Notes: generated by a model not told the origin, from the letters alone. A stretch of 64,000 nucleotides of DNA from JADLGL01 sp963732865 (GCA_963732865.1 CAVTBC010000004.1:248001-312000); one strand, 5' to 3'; shown: positions 8,291-17,976, counted from the first letter of the stretch. Translations and numbers: made by a program.

Positions 8291-9857
8291 ACCAACCTCC
8301 CGACCAGCGCTGCGCGATGAGGAACATCGCCAGCACCAAGAGCGTCAGTAGCAGCGATACGGATGCCGCGTCTGCCACGTGATAGGCGCCGAGGCGCTCA
8401 TAGATCAGCAATGGCAGCGTGATGAGGCCGCCCGAGCCGAAGAAGGCGGCGACGCCGAGATCGCCCAGCGACAGAGCGATCGCCATGGTGAGGCCGACGA
8501 TCAGCGGCGATTTCAGGAGCGGCCAATCCATCAGGCGCAGGCGCGTGAAGGCGCTCATGCCGAGGCTGTCGGCAAGGCGGCCATAGCGTTCCTCGGAGAG
8601 GAGCAAGGGCGGTTCGACATGGCGATAGGTGAAGGGCAGCGCCATCATCGCATTGATAACGATGATGAGGGGGACCGCGACCGAGTATGGGTCGACCAGC
8701 GGACGCAGGATAACGAAGAGGCCGGCCGACAGCGTCAGCGGCGAGATGACAAGCACGAGGAGTGCGGACAGGCCGATGAGATCGGCGCCGCGCTGCCGCT
8801 TCCTGCGCAGGCGGAGATAGCGGCTGAAGGTCGACAGGCCGAACGCAATGGCAACCGAAAGGATGCCGGCAGGAACGCCGATCGCCAGGCTCGTCGCGAG
8901 GGCCTGGAGCACCTTGCCATTGGCGAGCGATCCGATTGAAGCAAGGCCGGAGACAGCGATCGTCGCCAGCGGCGCCACGACAAAGAGGCCGGCGGCGATG
9001 AGCACGACCCGGTCGAGCATCTTTGTTGCGCGCGACGCGTTGTCGGGGCGTACTGATTCGAGCCCGGCGGGGATTGCCTCAGGCGCGCGCCGGCTGAGGA
9101 GGAAAGTCAACGGCGCCAGTAGCGCAAGGCAGGCGGCGATCTGCAACACCGCCAGAAGTGCCGCCTGGCGGAAATCGGCGTCGAAATGAACCGCCTGATA
9201 GATCGCGACTTCAAGCGTCGAGACAGCCGGGCCGCCGCCGAGCGCCAGCACGATGGCGAAGCTGGTGAAGCAGGCGAGGAAGATCAGCGCGCCGATGCCG
9301 GCGCTCTCGCGCAACAGCACCGGCAGGTCGATGAAGCGGAAGATCGCGAAGGGCGGCATAGCGAGCTGCGAGGCAAGCCGCCATTGCTCCGTACCGATCG
9401 AGGCGAGCGAGGCGAGGTAGACGCGCGCCGCGAGCGGCGCGTTGAGAAGGAGATGGGCGATGAGGACGCCCTGCAGGCCGTAGATCCAGCTGCCGGTGTC
9501 GATACCGATTATTCGGCCGATGTCGCCGACCCAGCCGGAGCGGCCGAACACGGCGACGATGGCAAAGACGGTAACGATCGCCGGCAGGACGGTGGCGACG
9601 TTGAGCGCCGCGACCAGAACGGTGCGGCCGGGGAAGGCAGTGCGCCGTGCCAAAGCGAGCGCGATGGCGGCGCCGGCAACGAGCGAGATCAGCATCGACA
9701 GACCGGCCTGGATCAGGCTGATGCGGATCAGGCCGATGACGTAGGACCACGGCCCGAAATTGCCGCTCTCGTCACCGGCGCTGATCAGTCCGACCAGCGC
9801 CAGTCCGATGAGAACGGCAATGAGGCCAAGGGCGATGATGCCCGGAATGCGATTCAC
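8274..9857 (-). CDS. thiP: Thiamine/TPP ABC transporter permease ThiP
   Basis: This 527-residue integral membrane protein has about 12 hydrophobic segments in two homologous halves, each with an EAA-like loop ('EQWRLASQLAMPPF' in the first half, 'YGRLADSLGMSAF' in the second). That is the fused-permease layout of ThiP/iron-type importers. The start is GTG at 9857, 16 bp after the thiB stop. It works with ThiB and ThiQ in thiamine uptake. Confidence 0.92.
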   Translation of the reverse strand: MNRIPGIIALGLIAVLIGLALVGLISAGDESGNFGPWSYVIGLIRISLIQAGLSMLISLVAGAAIALALARRTAFPGRTVLVAALNVATVLPAIVTVFAIVAVFGRSGWVGDIGRIIGIDTGSWIYGLQGVLIAHLLLNAPLAARVYLASLASIGTEQWRLASQLAMPPFAIFRFIDLPVLLRESAGIGALIFLACFTSFAIVLALGGGPAVSTLEVAIYQAVHFDADFRQAALLAVLQIAACLALLAPLTFLLSRRAPEAIPAGLESVRPDNASRATKMLDRVVLIAAGLFVVAPLATIAVSGLASIGSLANGKVLQALATSLAIGVPAGILSVAIAFGLSTFSRYLRLRRKRQRGADLIGLSALLVLVISPLTLSAGLFVILRPLVDPYSVAVPLIIVINAMMALPFTYRHVEPPLLLSEERYGRLADSLGMSAFTRLRLMDWPLLKSPLIVGLTMAIALSLGDLGVAAFFGSGGLITLPLLIYERLGAYHVADAASVSLLLTLLVLAMFLIAQRWSGGWFVRTR

Positions 9858-9873
9858 GATCGTGCCGCGACGG

Positions 9874-10881
9874 TTAGCGGGTCATTGCCGTCAACCATTC
9901 GTCGATCCAGGCGCGGCGGTTGGCTTCGACCTCGTTGGGCGGCGTGAGGAACGAGATCGCCGGGACAGGCAGATCGGCGAAGACTTGCGGCAGGCCGTCC
10001 GCCAGCGTGGTCACCGGATACATCCAATTGCCTTCCGGGATGGTCGACTGGAAGGCGTCGCTGGTCATGAACTGCAGGAACTCATGCGCGAGTTCGGGCT
10101 GATCGGTGCCGGCCACCATGGCGGCGACTTCGACCTGCATCATGTGGCCTTCGGAGAAGATCGCCGCGGCATAGCGCGGGTCGTCTTCGACGGCGATGTG
10201 ATAGGCGGGCGACGTCGTGTAGGAGAGGACCATGTCCGCCTCGCCGTCGAGGAAGAGGCCGTAGGCCTCCGACCAGCCTTGCGTCACGGTGACGATACGC
10301 GGGGCGAGTGAAGCCCAGGCATCCGCCGCGCCGTCGCCGAAGACATCCTTCATCCACAACAGCAGGCCGAGGCCGGGGCTTGATGTGCGCGGGTCCTCGA
10401 TCACCACGGTCGGGCCATTCGGATCGCCGACGAGATCGGCAAGGCTGGTTGGCGGATTGGGCAGCGTCTCGGTGTTGTAGACGAAGGCAAACCAGCCCCA
10501 GTCGAACGGCACGAAAATGTCGTCGTCCCAGGCGATCGGCAGGTCGAGGTTGGTGAGATCGAGGCCATGCGGCGCGAACAGGCCGCTGGCGCGGGCGGAG
10601 GCGATGAGGCTGGTGTCGAGGCCGAGCACGACGTCGGCGTCGGTGTTGGCGCCCTCGAGCTTCAGCCGCGCCAACAAGGTGCCGGCATCCTCGGTGGTGA
10701 CCCAGTTGAGGGTACAGCCGCATTCGGCCTCGAAGCGTTCCTTGATCGTGCCGCCGGGGCCGTATTCGCTGGAGAAGGAGCTGTAGGTGTAGACGGTCAG
10801 CGTCGGCCGATCCTGGGCTAACGCGGTCGATGCGCCGAGCAGGGCGACCGCCGCGGCTGCGGCGATGATGCGGAATTTCAT
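9874..10881 (-). CDS. thiB: Thiamine/TPP-binding periplasmic protein ThiB
   Basis: This 335-residue solute-binding protein has a Sec signal peptide (residues about 1-22, cleavage after ALA-QD). The mature sequence begins 'RPTLTVYTYSSFSSEYGPGG' and contains LNWVTTEDAGTLLARL, typical of ThiB in the Fe3+/thiamine-binding class. It delivers thiamine or TPP to ThiPQ. The gene is first in the operon and is preceded by a TPP riboswitch about 80 bp upstream. Confidence 0.94.
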   Translation of the reverse strand: MKFRIIAAAAAVALLGASTALAQDRPTLTVYTYSSFSSEYGPGGTIKERFEAECGCTLNWVTTEDAGTLLARLKLEGANTDADVVLGLDTSLIASARASGLFAPHGLDLTNLDLPIAWDDDIFVPFDWGWFAFVYNTETLPNPPTSLADLVGDPNGPTVVIEDPRTSSPGLGLLLWMKDVFGDGAADAWASLAPRIVTVTQGWSEAYGLFLDGEADMVLSYTTSPAYHIAVEDDPRYAAAIFSEGHMMQVEVAAMVAGTDQPELAHEFLQFMTSDAFQSTIPEGNWMYPVTTLADGLPQVFADLPVPAISFLTPPNEVEANRRAWIDEWLTAMTR

Positions 10882-10957
10882 GGTGATTGCCTTTCCTTGG
10901 CTGCGGATAGAGTCCGGCCGAGGAAAGACGACGCGCGATCGGTTCGTGACATCTCAG

Positions 10958-11040
10958 TCCCTCCGCCGGCATGACCCGGATCAGGTTCCATGGGTTGGCG
11001 GATCGCCTCTCAGCCCCGCGCTTGCGCCGGGGCACCCCAA
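10958..11040 (-). promoter_or_regulatory. TPP riboswitch (THI element)
   Basis: Read on the minus strand, the conserved thi-box elements appear in order. GGGGTGCC is at the 5' side (complement of 11031-11038). CTGAGA is read as TCTCAG around 11008. The ACC..GAACCTGATC-type core is the complement of 10975-10990. The closing GCCGGCGGAGGGA is the complement of 10958-10970. It lies in the leader of thiB, so thiBPQ is predicted to be repressed by TPP. A second CTGAGA-like motif follows at about 10952-10957, near the expression platform. Confidence 0.93.
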
Positions 11041-11164
11041 GAGATGCATGAAGGGTAGGGCCGTCCTGCCGTGGGCGCAAGCGCGACCTTGCGCCGCTGC
11101 GCTATGGACCCTGTTCGCAGCTGCATGCGATAAGTCCCGCCCGCCCCGGACACGGTATCGCGAT

Positions 11165-11353
11165 ATGGCCCTCCTTGACCATGACCGACTTGAGCAGACG
11201 CCGCCTGAGCGCGAGCCCTATGATTGTCTGGTCGTGCCGCAATTTGTGCGGCCGGATGTCTTTCGCGGGACCGTCGGAGACGCATCCGTTCTGAAAGGTT
11301 TCAGCAGGCGAAACAGGGCCGGCCTTGGGCGCGACAGACAAGGCGCGGAGTAA
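11165..11353 (+). pseudogene. Possible truncated remnant of a 2OG-Fe(II) oxygenase-like gene
   Basis: From an ATG at 11165 about 40 codons read 'ALLDHDRLEQTPPEREPYD' followed by 'CLVVPQFVRPDVF'. This resembles the N-terminus of bacterial 2-oxoglutarate/Fe(II) oxygenase-like proteins found in polysaccharide loci. After about codon 40 the similarity stops and the frame runs out at 11353 without any catalytic HxD...H region. It is therefore at most a remnant. It could also be a chance ORF. Confidence 0.3.
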
Positions 11354-11417
11354 CCCGGTCGCCGCGGGCGAAGGCCGGCGCGGTCCGTTTGGCCGCGCCG
11401 CTGCCGCGGTTGCGCAT

Positions 11418-12953
11418 ATGGGCCTCGATCGGCCGCGCAATCTCGTCGTCTGGACGATCATTCTCGGCACCGCTCTGCGGCTGATCACGGCCGCGGTGTA
11501 TGGCTTCGGCAATGGCGAGGGCTACTACCTCGCCACGGCACGGCATTTCGCGCTCAGCTATTTCGACCAGCCGCCCCTGTCGCTGTGGATTGCCTGGGCG
11601 ACGATGAACATCACCGGCTCCGAGACGGAGCTGGTGATGCGGCTCCCCTTCATCCTGATGTTCGCCGGCTCGACCTGGCTGATGTTCCGCTTCGCGGCGG
11701 TGCTGTTCGGCGAAGCGGCGGGCGCCTTCGCGGCGCTGCTTCTCAATGTGTCGCCGGTCTTTGCCGGAATGGCAGGCGTTTGGATGCAGCCGGACGGGCC
11801 GCTGATGCTCTTCCTGCTGGCGACGATGCTGCTGGTGGCAAAGCTCGTCGTGGCCGAGGCCGGCCAGCCGCGCATGCGGCTTTGGGTCGGCGTCGGCATC
11901 TGCCTCGGCCTGGCGATGCTGGCGAAATATCACGCGGCGCTGATCATTGCCGGCATCGTCATCTTCGCTCTCAGCAGCCGCCCGCATCGGCGCTGGTTCG
12001 GCGAACCCGGCCCCTATATCGCGGCGCTGATCGCGCTCATCATCTTCTCACCGGTGCTGATCTGGAATGCGCAGAATGACTGGGTGTCATTCGGCTTCCA
12101 GGGCGGGCGAATCACCGACGGCGTCGGCCTGCATCCAATCTGGCTGTTGCGCATGATCGGCGGCCAGATTGCCTATATCGGTCCGTGGGTGTGGATGCCG
12201 ATGATCTGGGTGTTCTGGCGCGCGCTGCGCCGCGGTCCCGCAGACCGCAATGCCTGGCTCCTTTGCTGCACCGCCGTGCTGCCCGTCATCGTCTTCACGG
12301 CGGCGTCGCTATGGGCCCCGCTCGGCTGGCATTTCCACTGGCAGGCGCCGGGTTACCTGATGCTGTTCCCGCTGCTTGGTGCGGCAACCGCCGGATGGAT
12401 GGAGCGGAACGGGCGCCGCGTCGGGCGTTGGCTTCTGGGCTCGGCGCTGGTCACGGCGGCGATCATGGTTGTTCTGGCGACGCAGTCGACCACGGGCTGG
12501 CTGCGCATCTTCGTGCCCGATTCGCTGCGGCCAAGTCTGGCAGGGATAGCCGACCCAACGCTCGAAGGGCTCGACTGGAACGCGCTGCGCGATGCGGTTG
12601 CGGACGCCGGCTGGCTCGACGACGAGCGTCTGTTCGTCGTCACCCCGCAATGGCATGTCGCCGGTAAGGTCGATGTCCAACTGGGGCGCGACTTGCCGGT
12701 GGTGTGCCTGTGTGCCGATCCGCGCAACATCGCCTTCGGCTGGAACCACAAGGACTTCGCCGGGTGGGATGCGCTCATTGTTGTTCCGCCTGGCTATGTT
12801 CCCGACGTCGAGGGCACCTACGGACCCTATTTCACGACCTTGCAGGCGCTCGATCCTGTCGAGGTCACGCGTGGCGGACAGCCTGAAATTGAGCTCCGTC
12901 TGTATTATGCAACCGGCTATAGCGGCGACTATCCCGTGCCGTTGCCGCCCTGA
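11418..12953 (+). CDS. GT39 family (ArnT/PMT-like) glycosyltransferase
   Basis: The 511 residues start at the ATG at 11418; a longer TTG start at 11325 adds a poor, Arg/Gly-rich leader. This is a multi-spanning inner-membrane enzyme that uses polyprenyl-phosphate-activated sugar. The first periplasmic loop carries GNGEGYYL, with the acidic residue expected of GT39/PMT_2 enzymes, then DQPPLSLWIAW. About 10-11 hydrophobic segments precede a soluble periplasmic C-terminal part of about 150 residues. It opens the surface-polysaccharide region. The sugar and acceptor (lipid A, core or undecaprenyl glycan) are not known. Confidence 0.85.
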   Translation: MGLDRPRNLVVWTIILGTALRLITAAVYGFGNGEGYYLATARHFALSYFDQPPLSLWIAWATMNITGSETELVMRLPFILMFAGSTWLMFRFAAVLFGEAAGAFAALLLNVSPVFAGMAGVWMQPDGPLMLFLLATMLLVAKLVVAEAGQPRMRLWVGVGICLGLAMLAKYHAALIIAGIVIFALSSRPHRRWFGEPGPYIAALIALIIFSPVLIWNAQNDWVSFGFQGGRITDGVGLHPIWLLRMIGGQIAYIGPWVWMPMIWVFWRALRRGPADRNAWLLCCTAVLPVIVFTAASLWAPLGWHFHWQAPGYLMLFPLLGAATAGWMERNGRRVGRWLLGSALVTAAIMVVLATQSTTGWLRIFVPDSLRPSLAGIADPTLEGLDWNALRDAVADAGWLDDERLFVVTPQWHVAGKVDVQLGRDLPVVCLCADPRNIAFGWNHKDFAGWDALIVVPPGYVPDVEGTYGPYFTTLQALDPVEVTRGGQPEIELRLYYATGYSGDYPVPLPP

Positions 12954-13045
12954 TCATTGTCGGTGGCGATGCGATGGGCTTGTTGTTTCAAGCTGCCGTC
13001 GCTGCTAGCCAGAGATAGCTCCGGCTGGCATGGCCCGTCGGCCCG

Positions 13046-14338
13046 ATGACCAGCGGTGCGGGTTCCTTGTCGTTTTTTCAGCGTTCACTCGAAGTCGATA
13101 CCGGCAAGCGTTTCACGCTGGCGGCGGCCGCTCTGTTCCTGCTTGGCTTTCTGCCGCTGCCCTTCGGCAGCCTGGTCACTTTCTTCTATTTCGGCCTGGC
13201 GATGATCACGGTGGCGGAGCTCGCCCTGCGGCGGACGCCGTTTGCCGTTCCGGCGCCGGCGGGTTTCGCCTTCACCGCCTGCCTCCTCTATTTCGGCGCC
13301 GATTTCCTGTCGCTGATCATCTACCCAAACCGTGCCGAAGGTTGGGTGCCGGTCGTCGCCTCGCTGCATTTTCTTTTGCTGCCAATCGTCTTCAACGGTC
13401 TGGCGCCGGTGAAGATTGATCCGATCAAAGTCTTCGTCCGCGGCGTCCGCGTCGGGGCGATCCTCGGCGGCGTCATCGCTGTCGTTCAGATCTGGGCCGG
13501 GATCGACCGCGCCGTCGGCGGTATGATCAACTCACTTCCCTTCGGGGCGACGGCCGCGTCCTTTGCCTGCATCTCGCTGATCGGCGCCGGCGACGAGGGC
13601 ACCAAGGGCCGGGTCTTCGCCGGGATTGCCTTCGCGGCCGGGCTGACGGGGAGCATCCTATCGGAGGCGCGCGGCGCCTGGCTCGCCCTGCCGGTGCTGC
13701 TGATCATCCTGCTGTTCTATCTGCGCGCCCGTCATGGCAACCGGTTGGCGCTGTGGGCCGGCGCCGGATTGGCGGCGATCGGCTTGCTCGTGGCGATAGC
13801 GGCGCGCGACAGCATCCGCGAGCGCTTCGCCGAAACCTTCGTTGCCTTCCAGGGATTCAGTTTCGGTCACACCGACCGGACGCAGGCCGACGCCTTCTCG
13901 CTCGACCAGCGCGCCTTGATGATGTCCTACGGCCTGCAAGCGATCGAGGACCGGCCGCTCATCGGCTACGGGCCGCAAAACGCCGTCGCCGAAGTTCGCG
14001 CGAGGGCCGCCGCCGAGGGCTACGAGATCGACAAGTTCGGCCATCTCCACAACGAGTTCCTGACCGAGACCGTGGGCAATGGCATCATGGGCCTGATTAC
14101 TCTGCTGCTCTTGCTCGCGGCGCCTGTGGTCACCGCCTATCGCTCGGCGCGCGACGAGCGCTTCGCCGATCGCATGGCCCTGGCCGGCATCGCAAGCGCG
14201 GGCTCGACGCTGTTCGGCATGACCAGCCTCGCCTTCGGCCATGACATCACCAATTCGGTGTTTATCTCGGCGCTGCTGGTGGTGTGCCTCAGCGCCGCCG
14301 CGAGCGGGCCGCGCAGGCCGAAGCTAGGCGAGAGCTGA
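13046..14338 (+). CDS. O-antigen ligase family protein (WaaL/Wzy_C)
   Basis: This 430-residue membrane protein has about 11-12 transmembrane segments. A large periplasmic loop ends in 'FGHLHNEFLTETVGNGIMGL', the Wzy_C/WaaL signature with its catalytic-type His. ABC-exported O-antigen needs WaaL to join the undecaprenyl-linked glycan to lipid A-core, and this is the only ligase/polymerase candidate in the window. A Wzy polymerase cannot be excluded from sequence alone, but no Wzx flippase is present. The tail overlaps the convergent aminotransferase gene by 15 bp. Confidence 0.88.
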   Translation: MTSGAGSLSFFQRSLEVDTGKRFTLAAAALFLLGFLPLPFGSLVTFFYFGLAMITVAELALRRTPFAVPAPAGFAFTACLLYFGADFLSLIIYPNRAEGWVPVVASLHFLLLPIVFNGLAPVKIDPIKVFVRGVRVGAILGGVIAVVQIWAGIDRAVGGMINSLPFGATAASFACISLIGAGDEGTKGRVFAGIAFAAGLTGSILSEARGAWLALPVLLIILLFYLRARHGNRLALWAGAGLAAIGLLVAIAARDSIRERFAETFVAFQGFSFGHTDRTQADAFSLDQRALMMSYGLQAIEDRPLIGYGPQNAVAEVRARAAAEGYEIDKFGHLHNEFLTETVGNGIMGLITLLLLLAAPVVTAYRSARDERFADRMALAGIASAGSTLFGMTSLAFGHDITNSVFISALLVVCLSAAASGPRRPKLGES

Positions 14339-15475
14339 GCGGACGGCGTCGATGACGCGCTGCATGGTGATTTCGTCCATATAGGCGTGCATCGGCAGGC
14401 TCACGACTTTACGGGCGAGCGCCTCGGCGACGGGAAGGCCGCCGTCGAGCATGGGGTAGCCGGCATAGGCGCCGTGCTGGTTCAACGCCTTCGGATAGTG
14501 GACGGCGGTCGGGACGCCTTCGGCCCGCAACGCCGTGCGGAAGGCCTCGCGGTCATGTGTGCCCAGCCTAAGCGTGTATTGTGCCCAGACGGAAACAATA
14601 TCGGGACCAACTCGCGGCACGGTAACGACCGGCGCCAAGGCCTCGGTGTAGCCGGTGGCGACGCGATTGCGCGCCACGATCTCGTCCGGGAATATCTTCA
14701 GCTTCTCGACCAGGATCGCCGCCTGGATCGCGTCGAGGCGCGAATTGAGGCCGACGCGGGGATGATCGTAGCGGTCGGTGCCCTGGCCATGCATGCGGAT
14801 CGAGCGCAGCAGTTGATCCAGTTCCGGGTCGTCGGTGAAGACGGCGCCGCCATCGCCATAACAGCCGAGCGGCTTGGCCGGGAAGAAGCTGGTCGCCGTC
14901 GCATGCGCCAGAGTGCCGGTGCGCTTGCCATGCAGCGTGGCGCCGAAGCTCTGCGCCGCGTCGCCGATCAGGGTGACACCCTCGGCATCGCAAATCAGCC
15001 GGAGCGCGTCATAGTCGGCCGGCTGACCGAAGAGGTCGACGGCGATCACCGCCTTGGGGTGGAGGTTCTCGCGCCGCGCCAGGGCGATTGCCGCCTGGAC
15101 GCTCGCCGGATCGATGTTGAAGCTGTCGGGGAGCACATCGGCGAGAATGACCGACGCCCCGCGCAGGGCGATCACCTCAGCCGGCGCGGCGAAGGTGAAG
15201 GCCGGGCAGATGACCGCGTCGCCGGGTCCGACGCCGAGCGCCATCAGAATGAGCAGAAGGGCATCCGTTCCGCTGGCGCAGCCGACGGCATATTTGGCGC
15301 CGCTGAAGGCCGCTAGATCCGCCTCGGCTCGCTCGACCTCGGCGCCGAGGATGAACTGGCCGTGGTCCAGGACGCGGGCGATCGCCTCGTCGATTTCATC
15401 GGCGATGAGACGACGTTGTGCCTGCAGGTCGATGAAAGCGATCTCGGCCTCGGCCGGAGCGATCTTTTTGAGCAT
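14324..15475 (-). CDS. DegT/DnrJ/EryC1/StrS aminotransferase (sugar aminotransferase)
   Basis: This 383-residue PLP enzyme transfers an amino group to nucleotide-linked keto-sugars. The N-terminal FIDLQAQ motif, the GxxSGTDAL-type phosphate loop (GCASGTDALLL), the DAAQSFGA stretch and the PLP lysine in FFPAKPLGCYGDGGA are all present. I chose the ATG at 15475 because an AAAGG site precedes it; the frame runs back to 15550 with unlike sequence. Together with the FlaA1-type 4,6-dehydratase at 16-18 kb it could make a UDP-4-amino-sugar. Confidence 0.93.
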   Translation of the reverse strand: MLKKIAPAEAEIAFIDLQAQRRLIADEIDEAIARVLDHGQFILGAEVERAEADLAAFSGAKYAVGCASGTDALLLILMALGVGPGDAVICPAFTFAAPAEVIALRGASVILADVLPDSFNIDPASVQAAIALARRENLHPKAVIAVDLFGQPADYDALRLICDAEGVTLIGDAAQSFGATLHGKRTGTLAHATATSFFPAKPLGCYGDGGAVFTDDPELDQLLRSIRMHGQGTDRYDHPRVGLNSRLDAIQAAILVEKLKIFPDEIVARNRVATGYTEALAPVVTVPRVGPDIVSVWAQYTLRLGTHDREAFRTALRAEGVPTAVHYPKALNQHGAYAGYPMLDGGLPVAEALARKVVSLPMHAYMDEITMQRVIDAVRSALA

Positions 15476-15728
15476 AGCCAAGCCTTTGCGCGGGCGGGAG
15501 CAAATCACGACGGGAAGCGTGCAAAATAGGCAGGCATCGGCGCTCAACAAATCAATTTAGAATCGGCCACGAAACAAACCGAAATTATTGCAGCAGCCGC
15601 TGATGTTCGGCTGTTTCGGCACCCTGCGTTGACAGGTCCAGCCCGGCAGAGCAAAACCGAAGCTTCTCGCCGGTCATCGCAGGCGGGGGCGACCGTGCGA
15701 TGCTGACGCCCCCAAACAGGAGTTGACC

Positions 15729-16253
15729 TTGTTCGCATTGGCAACAGCTCCCCGCAGGCTGGTGGGCCCAATCCTGCTTGCGCTGGCCGTCGGCCTGTCG
15801 GCCTGCACGATCCAGCCGCTCTATTCGACCACGGCGGCCGGGACCTCGCTTCAATCCGAGCTGGCGCAGATTTCCGTTCTGCCGGTCGACGACCGTCTGT
15901 CGCAGATCGTTCGCAACGAGTTGACCTTCGATTTCAGCAATGGCGCGGCCGTGGCCAACCCGGCCTACGAGATGAGCGTGGTGGCGACGGCGGGCGGCGG
16001 CGGGCTCAACGTCACTGCGCCGGGCAATACGGCATCGTCGATCGTCCGGGTGACCGTGCGCTACACGCTGATGGAGATTGCCACCGGCACCGTGATCAAG
16101 AGCGGCTCTGCCAGCGCCGAGACGCGCTATCAGCAATCGAACTCGGCCTTCGCCAATCTTCAGGCGCGCGAAGACGCGCAGCAACGGGCGGCGATCGCTG
16201 CGTCCGATCTGGTGCGGCTGCAGATTTCCGGCGCGCTGGCCACCCGGCCCTAG
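15729..16253 (+). CDS. lptE: LptE-like LPS-assembly lipoprotein
   Basis: The 174 residues start at a TTG at 15729, six bases after AGGAG; the TTG at 15723 is too close to that site. A lipoprotein signal peptide with lipobox L-S-A-C is followed by 'TIQPLYSTT', then 'ISVLPVDDRLSQIVRNEL' and alternating beta segments, as in alphaproteobacterial LptE. LptE plugs LptD and inserts LPS in the outer membrane. In Rhizobiales lptE usually lies between leuS and holA. Here it is alone in an O-antigen locus, so this may be a paralogue. Confidence 0.7.
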   Translation: MFALATAPRRLVGPILLALAVGLSACTIQPLYSTTAAGTSLQSELAQISVLPVDDRLSQIVRNELTFDFSNGAAVANPAYEMSVVATAGGGGLNVTAPGNTASSIVRVTVRYTLMEIATGTVIKSGSASAETRYQQSNSAFANLQAREDAQQRAAIAASDLVRLQISGALATRP

Positions 16254-16254
16254 A

Positions 16255-17976
16255 TCAGGCGGCCTTGCCTCTGAAGTCAGGCACGGCGTCGGACAGGGTG
16301 CGGTAGACGGCGGCGCGATCATCCTTGGCAATGGCGTCGCGCAAGGCGGTGATCCAACGGCGAATTGATTCGGCCGGCGGGCAAACCGATGTGGCGGCAA
16401 CGATGCCGGGAACGCCGATTTCCACATGCTGCTCGTCGCGGGCGAAGAGAATCTCTTCGATCCTCTCGCCGGGCCGGACGCCGGTAAAGATGATGTCGAT
16501 GTCGACCATTGGCTCGAGCCCGTGCAGGCGGATCATGTGTTCGGCAAGCTCGGCGATCTTCACCGGCTGGCCCATATTCAAAACATAGACAGACTGGTTT
16601 TCCGGCTCGCGTTTGGCGAGGGCGTGGCCGGTCGCGGCGACGACGAGATCGCAGGCCTCGCGGATGGTCATGAAGTAGCGGACCATGTCCGGATGGGTCA
16701 CGGTCACCGGGCCGCCCGCTTCGATCTGCGCCTTGAATTTGGGTACGACGGAGCCGTTTGAACCCAGGACATTGCCGAAGCGCACGGCGATAATGCGCCG
16801 ATTGCCGTCGCTGTCGCCGGCGAGCTGCGAATCGAGCGCCTGGCAATAGAGCTCGGCGAAGCGCTTGGTGGCGCCCAGCATGGATTGCGGCTCGATCGCC
16901 TTGTCGGTCGAAATCATGATCATCGATTCGGCGCCGACCATCATCGCCGCATCGGCGACATTGATGGTGCCGAAGACATTGGTCTTCACGCCTTCCGCCC
17001 AATCCTGCTCGACGATCGGCACATGTTTGAGCGCGGCGGCGTGGAAGACCAGATCGGGCTCGAATTGGGCGAACATGCGGTGGATGCGGTCACGGTCGCG
17101 GACGTCGGCGATCCGGCCGGAGATCGCGCATTCGCTCGGCTTGGCGTTGAGCGCCTCGATGATGGCGTGCAGCGCCGGCTCGGAATTCTCCAAGATGAGC
17201 AGGCGCGCGGCGCCATAGCCGACGAGGCGGTGGCAGAGCTCGGCGCCGATCGAGCCGCCGCCGCCGGTGACGATGACCGATTTGCCGGCGATGGCGCGGC
17301 CCGCCAGTTGCTGGTCGATCGTGATGCTCGGCCGGAGGAGGAGGTCCTCGACGTCGATCGGCGCAAGGCGGATCGGCTCGCCCGCATCGAGTGGCGGCAG
17401 ACGGCTGGCGCCGATGCCGAGCCGCCGCGCCTGCATCAGGGCCTGTTCGGGCTTTGCCTCGGGCGCGAGGGCCGACGGCATGAGGATGATCCGCCCGATG
17501 CGGATGCCGCGGGCCTCGAAGTCGGCGACGGCGCGCTCGATCTGGTCCGGCGTGCCGACGACCTCGACGCCGCGCAGGACCTGGCCGCGATCGTGAGGCG
17601 AAGGCGACAGAATGCCGGCGACGCGAATGCGGCTCACCGCTCCGGTCTCGATGGAACGCAGCAGGGTCTCCACATCGGCCGCACTGCCCAGAATCAGAGC
17701 CGGCGTCAGCTTGGTCTCGATCGCCAGTTGGCGCGAGCGGGCGTAGCGGAAATAGCGGTAGGCGATGCGCGGGCCGCCCAGAAAGAACATCTGGAGGCAC
17801 CAGTAGAGGATGATCGTCGTGAAGCCGAAGAAGAGCTCGCCGTAGAAATAGGGGCGCGACAGAAAGTAGTCGAGCGCCACGAGCGACAGGCTGAGGATCG
17901 TTGCGGCGCGGAAGATGTTGAACAGATCGGGCAGAGACGCGAAGCGCCATTTCGACCGGTAGAGCTGCGAGAACAT
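16255..17976 (-). CDS. FlaA1/CapD/WbpM-type nucleoside-diphosphate-sugar 4,6-dehydratase, N-terminus lost by frameshift
   Basis: This frame encodes 573 residues: the rest of the N-terminal membrane region, a CoA-binding-like domain (about 90-200) and an SDR domain with VTGGGGSIGAELC (NAD-binding), 'MISTDKAIEPQSMLGATKR' (catalytic T/D/K) and RFGNVLGSNGSV. The enzyme class converts UDP-GlcNAc to UDP-4-keto-6-deoxy-GlcNAc in the inner membrane. Full-length family members begin with four TM helices; the first is encoded just upstream in another frame (18060-18187). The ATG at 17976 is internal, so the intact product would start at 18187. Deleting one base near 18060 would restore it. Confidence 0.9.
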   Translation of the reverse strand: MFSQLYRSKWRFASLPDLFNIFRAATILSLSLVALDYFLSRPYFYGELFFGFTTIILYWCLQMFFLGGPRIAYRYFRYARSRQLAIETKLTPALILGSAADVETLLRSIETGAVSRIRVAGILSPSPHDRGQVLRGVEVVGTPDQIERAVADFEARGIRIGRIILMPSALAPEAKPEQALMQARRLGIGASRLPPLDAGEPIRLAPIDVEDLLLRPSITIDQQLAGRAIAGKSVIVTGGGGSIGAELCHRLVGYGAARLLILENSEPALHAIIEALNAKPSECAISGRIADVRDRDRIHRMFAQFEPDLVFHAAALKHVPIVEQDWAEGVKTNVFGTINVADAAMMVGAESMIMISTDKAIEPQSMLGATKRFAELYCQALDSQLAGDSDGNRRIIAVRFGNVLGSNGSVVPKFKAQIEAGGPVTVTHPDMVRYFMTIREACDLVVAATGHALAKREPENQSVYVLNMGQPVKIAELAEHMIRLHGLEPMVDIDIIFTGVRPGERIEEILFARDEQHVEIGVPGIVAATSVCPPAESIRRWITALRDAIAKDDRAAVYRTLSDAVPDFRGKAA

